The notes under the pieces were generated by a model. It was not told the DNA's origin and did no database searches. It was given only the letters and a program-made list of their open reading frames with translations. From Streptomyces sp. SS1-1 (GTDB lineage Bacteria; Actinomycetota; Actinomycetes; Streptomycetales; Streptomycetaceae), in the NCBI RefSeq assembly GCF_008973465.1, contig NZ_WBXN01000004.1, positions 7,356,501 through 7,420,500 on the forward strand: a stretch of 64,000 bases of DNA, in the 5' to 3' direction. The translations under genes and the position numbers were made by a program. Positions 62,366-64,000 of this stretch are shown here, in pieces. Each line of letters starts with the position of its first letter. Position 1 is the stretch's first letter.

Positions 62366-63352
62366 GTGCTCCGAGTCCATTTCACGCGAGAAGACCTGCT
62401 CCGAACCCGAGTCGCCGACGCACCCGATCCTTTATGGGAACTCGTACTCAGCGTAAACCTTTTGGCAACGCGTCAGGGACGGGCCGTATTCGACCCATGG
62501 CGTACGGACGCCCGCACCGCGCTGCGCGGGCTGCCCCGCCACCAACTCCACCTCGTCCGGGCACTCGCTCCGCCCCGCGGCAGCTTCCCCGACTTCCTCA
62601 ACCCCCCGGAGGCCTCGCACGGGCTGGCGGAAGGCGTCGAGGCCGTGCTGTCGACGCCACGCCGGCGGCTGGGCGAGGAGATGTCCGTGCTCACCAGGCC
62701 ACCGAGGTGGCTGCGCCCGCTGGCCGACGGCGAGCCCGCGGCACTGGACTTCCTCGGGAAGGCACTCCACGGCTACTTCCACGCGGCCCTTGCCCCGTAC
62801 TGGCCCGCCGTCCGGGCACAGGTCGAGGCCGACCGGGCGGTGCGCGCACGGGACCTGCTGCGCGGCGGCGCCGACGCACTGCTGTCCGGTCTGGGGCCGT
62901 CGATGCGCTGGCGTCCACCGGTGCTGGAGACGGCCTACCCGTTCGACCGCGACCTGCGCCTCGACGGCAGGGGACTGCTCCTGGTGCCGTCCGTGTTCTG
63001 CTGGCAGGCGCCGATCACGTTGACCGACCCGGCCCTGCCGCCCGTACTGGTGTATCCGGTGGCCCGCTCGTACCGCTGGTGGCCGCCTCAGCAGCCGGGC
63101 ACGGAGCCCCGCACGCTCGCCAGGCTCCTCGGCCACGGCAGGGCCGTCGTCCTGAGGGCACTGGAGGACGGATGTACGACGAGCGAGGTGGCCCGGCGGG
63201 TGGGCGTGACGCCCGCGACGGCCAGCGAACACGTCGGGATCCTGCGGGAAGCCGGACTGGCCGCCTCCGTCCGTGACCGCAACACCGTGCTGCACGTCCT
63301 CACCCCGCTCGGCGCCAGCCTCCTGACGGCGAACGGCTGCGGCCGGCGGTGA
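62366..63352 (+). CDS. winged-helix (ArsR/MarR-like) transcriptional regulator
   Basis: A 328-residue protein of a Streptomyces family in which a long N-terminal region of unknown function (LRVHFTREDLLRTRVADAPDPLWELVLSVNLLATRQGRAVFDPWR ...) is followed by a C-terminal winged HTH at about 245-320 (GHGRAVVLRALEDGCTTSEVARRVGVTPATASEHVGILREAGLAASVRDRNTVLHVLTPLGASLL). The HTH carries the ArsR-type S-x-x-V-A-R-R-V-x-V-x-x-x-x-x-S-E-H core. Ligand and targets are unknown. The upstream sequence is clearly lower in GC than the rest of the window. Confidence 0.85.
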   Translation: MLRVHFTREDLLRTRVADAPDPLWELVLSVNLLATRQGRAVFDPWRTDARTALRGLPRHQLHLVRALAPPRGSFPDFLNPPEASHGLAEGVEAVLSTPRRRLGEEMSVLTRPPRWLRPLADGEPAALDFLGKALHGYFHAALAPYWPAVRAQVEADRAVRARDLLRGGADALLSGLGPSMRWRPPVLETAYPFDRDLRLDGRGLLLVPSVFCWQAPITLTDPALPPVLVYPVARSYRWWPPQQPGTEPRTLARLLGHGRAVVLRALEDGCTTSEVARRVGVTPATASEHVGILREAGLAASVRDRNTVLHVLTPLGASLLTANGCGRR

Positions 63353-63378
63353 GCGCCGTGCCGTGCGGGCCGGGGACG

Positions 63379-64000
63379 TCAGCCGAGGCCGCCGAGGAAG
63401 TCGAGCAGGACGGAGTGCAGGACACCGGGCTGTTCGAGGTGCAGGTCGTGATGGGTGCCGGGGACGCACAGGGCCCGGGTGGCGGGCCGCCTCCGCAGCA
63501 TCTCGTCGGCCTCCGGCTCCTGGAGGAAACTGGACCGCGCCAGCACGAGCAGAGCCGGGCACGTGACCCGCTCCCACTCCGGCCAGAAGGACCGCCGGGC
63601 GTTCTCCGCCAGTGAGCCGACCATGACGTCCCGGTCGAAGCGGGGCCACCAGCCGTCCTCGCGTTCCTCGAGCCCGGCCGCCCAGCCCGCGCCGACCGCC
63701 CCGCGTCCGAGGAACGCGGCAGCCGCCTCACGCGACGGGAACGGCGTCGGCCAGGAGTCGAGCCACGCGCCGACGGCCGCGGGAGTGTCCGGGCTCGGAC
63801 CGCCGGCACCGGCCTCCACGAGCACGAGCCCACGCACCCGCCCGGGGTGCGCGGCGGCGGTGAGCATGGCCGTGTGCCCGCCCAGCGACTGGCCGACCAG
63901 GACGGGCCGCTCCAGCGCCAGCCGCTCGACGACGGCGAGGACATCGGCGACGTAGGCGGCACGGGACACGTCCTTCGGGCGCCGCTCACTGCCGCCGTGC
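63379..64000 (-). CDS. alpha/beta hydrolase, N-terminus missing at window edge
   Basis: The minus-strand frame is open to the last base of the window, so only the final 207 codons are present. HGGSERRPKDVSRAAYVADVLAVVERLALERPVLVGQSLGGHTAMLTAAAHPGRVRGLVLVEAGAGG contains the nucleophile elbow G-Q-S-L-G. VPGTHHDLHLEQPGVLHSVLLDFL gives the catalytic histidine near the C-terminus. The oxyanion-hole region H-G lies before the window end. The enzyme resembles alpha/beta-fold esterases and haloperoxidase-like proteins; the substrate is unknown. Confidence 0.85.
   Translation of the reverse strand, partial: HGGSERRPKDVSRAAYVADVLAVVERLALERPVLVGQSLGGHTAMLTAAAHPGRVRGLVLVEAGAGGPSPDTPAAVGAWLDSWPTPFPSREAAAAFLGRGAVGAGWAAGLEEREDGWWPRFDRDVMVGSLAENARRSFWPEWERVTCPALLVLARSSFLQEPEADEMLRRRPATRALCVPGTHHDLHLEQPGVLHSVLLDFLGGLG

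Overview
The window looks like a chromosomal stretch from a Streptomyces or a close relative. GC is very high, third codon positions are almost all G or C, GTG starts are common, and the gene content fits: a mycothiol-dependent maleylpyruvate-isomerase-type enzyme, a SpoIIE-type phosphatase, an RsbW-like ATPase, XRE, PadR, Rrf2 and PucR regulators and an IS982-type element. Assignments rest on motifs and family knowledge read by eye; no database search was run.

Layout. 1-7.1 kb: end of a zinc-type dehydrogenase, an acetoacetate decarboxylase-family enzyme, a PoxB-like ThDP enzyme, a PLP decarboxylase, and a PadR regulator with a near-ideal palindromic operator followed by an acyl-CoA dehydrogenase. 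7.1-13.1 kb: a Tat-type secreted protein, a lipoprotein alpha/beta hydrolase, an NTF2-fold protein, a WYL regulator divergent from a small hydrolase, and an XRE regulator divergent from a flavodoxin-fold quinone reductase. 13.1-24.6 kb: a probable sulfur-acquisition locus. It holds a leaderless cupin gene, an Rrf2 regulator lacking the usual Fe-S cysteines, a DsbA/FrnE-like protein, a probable leaderless cysteine-containing leader peptide, a five-gene ABC importer, two luciferase-like flavin monooxygenases (the second frameshifted), an alpha/beta hydrolase with Asp in the nucleophile position, and an SsuE-like FMN reductase. A shared 10-bp motif near two promoters suggests that one regulator acts on both ends.

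24.6-30.4 kb: two tandem CBS-CBS-BON proteins, a tiny ORF, an F420/NADP-type oxidoreductase with twin operators, a secreted tripeptidyl-aminopeptidase-type enzyme with a strong terminator, and an MFS exporter. 30.5-34.4 kb: an RsbW-like ATPase, ornithine cyclodeaminase and PhzF genes that are translationally coupled, then an FAD monooxygenase. The monooxygenase and the exporter share an elaborate composite operator, although they lie almost 4 kb apart. 34.4-43.2 kb: a desaturase, a DUF1772 membrane protein divergent from its likely TetR regulator (twin operators), a second MFS exporter, and assorted small enzymes and hypotheticals.

43.5-60.7 kb: a stress-flavoured region. It has a DUF1931 histone-fold protein, a GAF-SpoIIE phosphatase, a DUF2267 protein, an MFS transporter with an unusual cytoplasmic tail, an intact IS982-like insertion, and a nine-gene minus-strand run: dnaK, grpE, a CbpA-type dnaJ, cbpM, clpB, thioredoxin, a ZnF-UBP protein, a cNMP-binding/FAD reductase fusion and hsp20. 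A GAF/PucR regulator diverges from this run and has a SigB-like promoter. 60.7-64 kb: a lipoprotein, two tandem I36-type secreted proteins, a winged-helix regulator and a truncated alpha/beta hydrolase.
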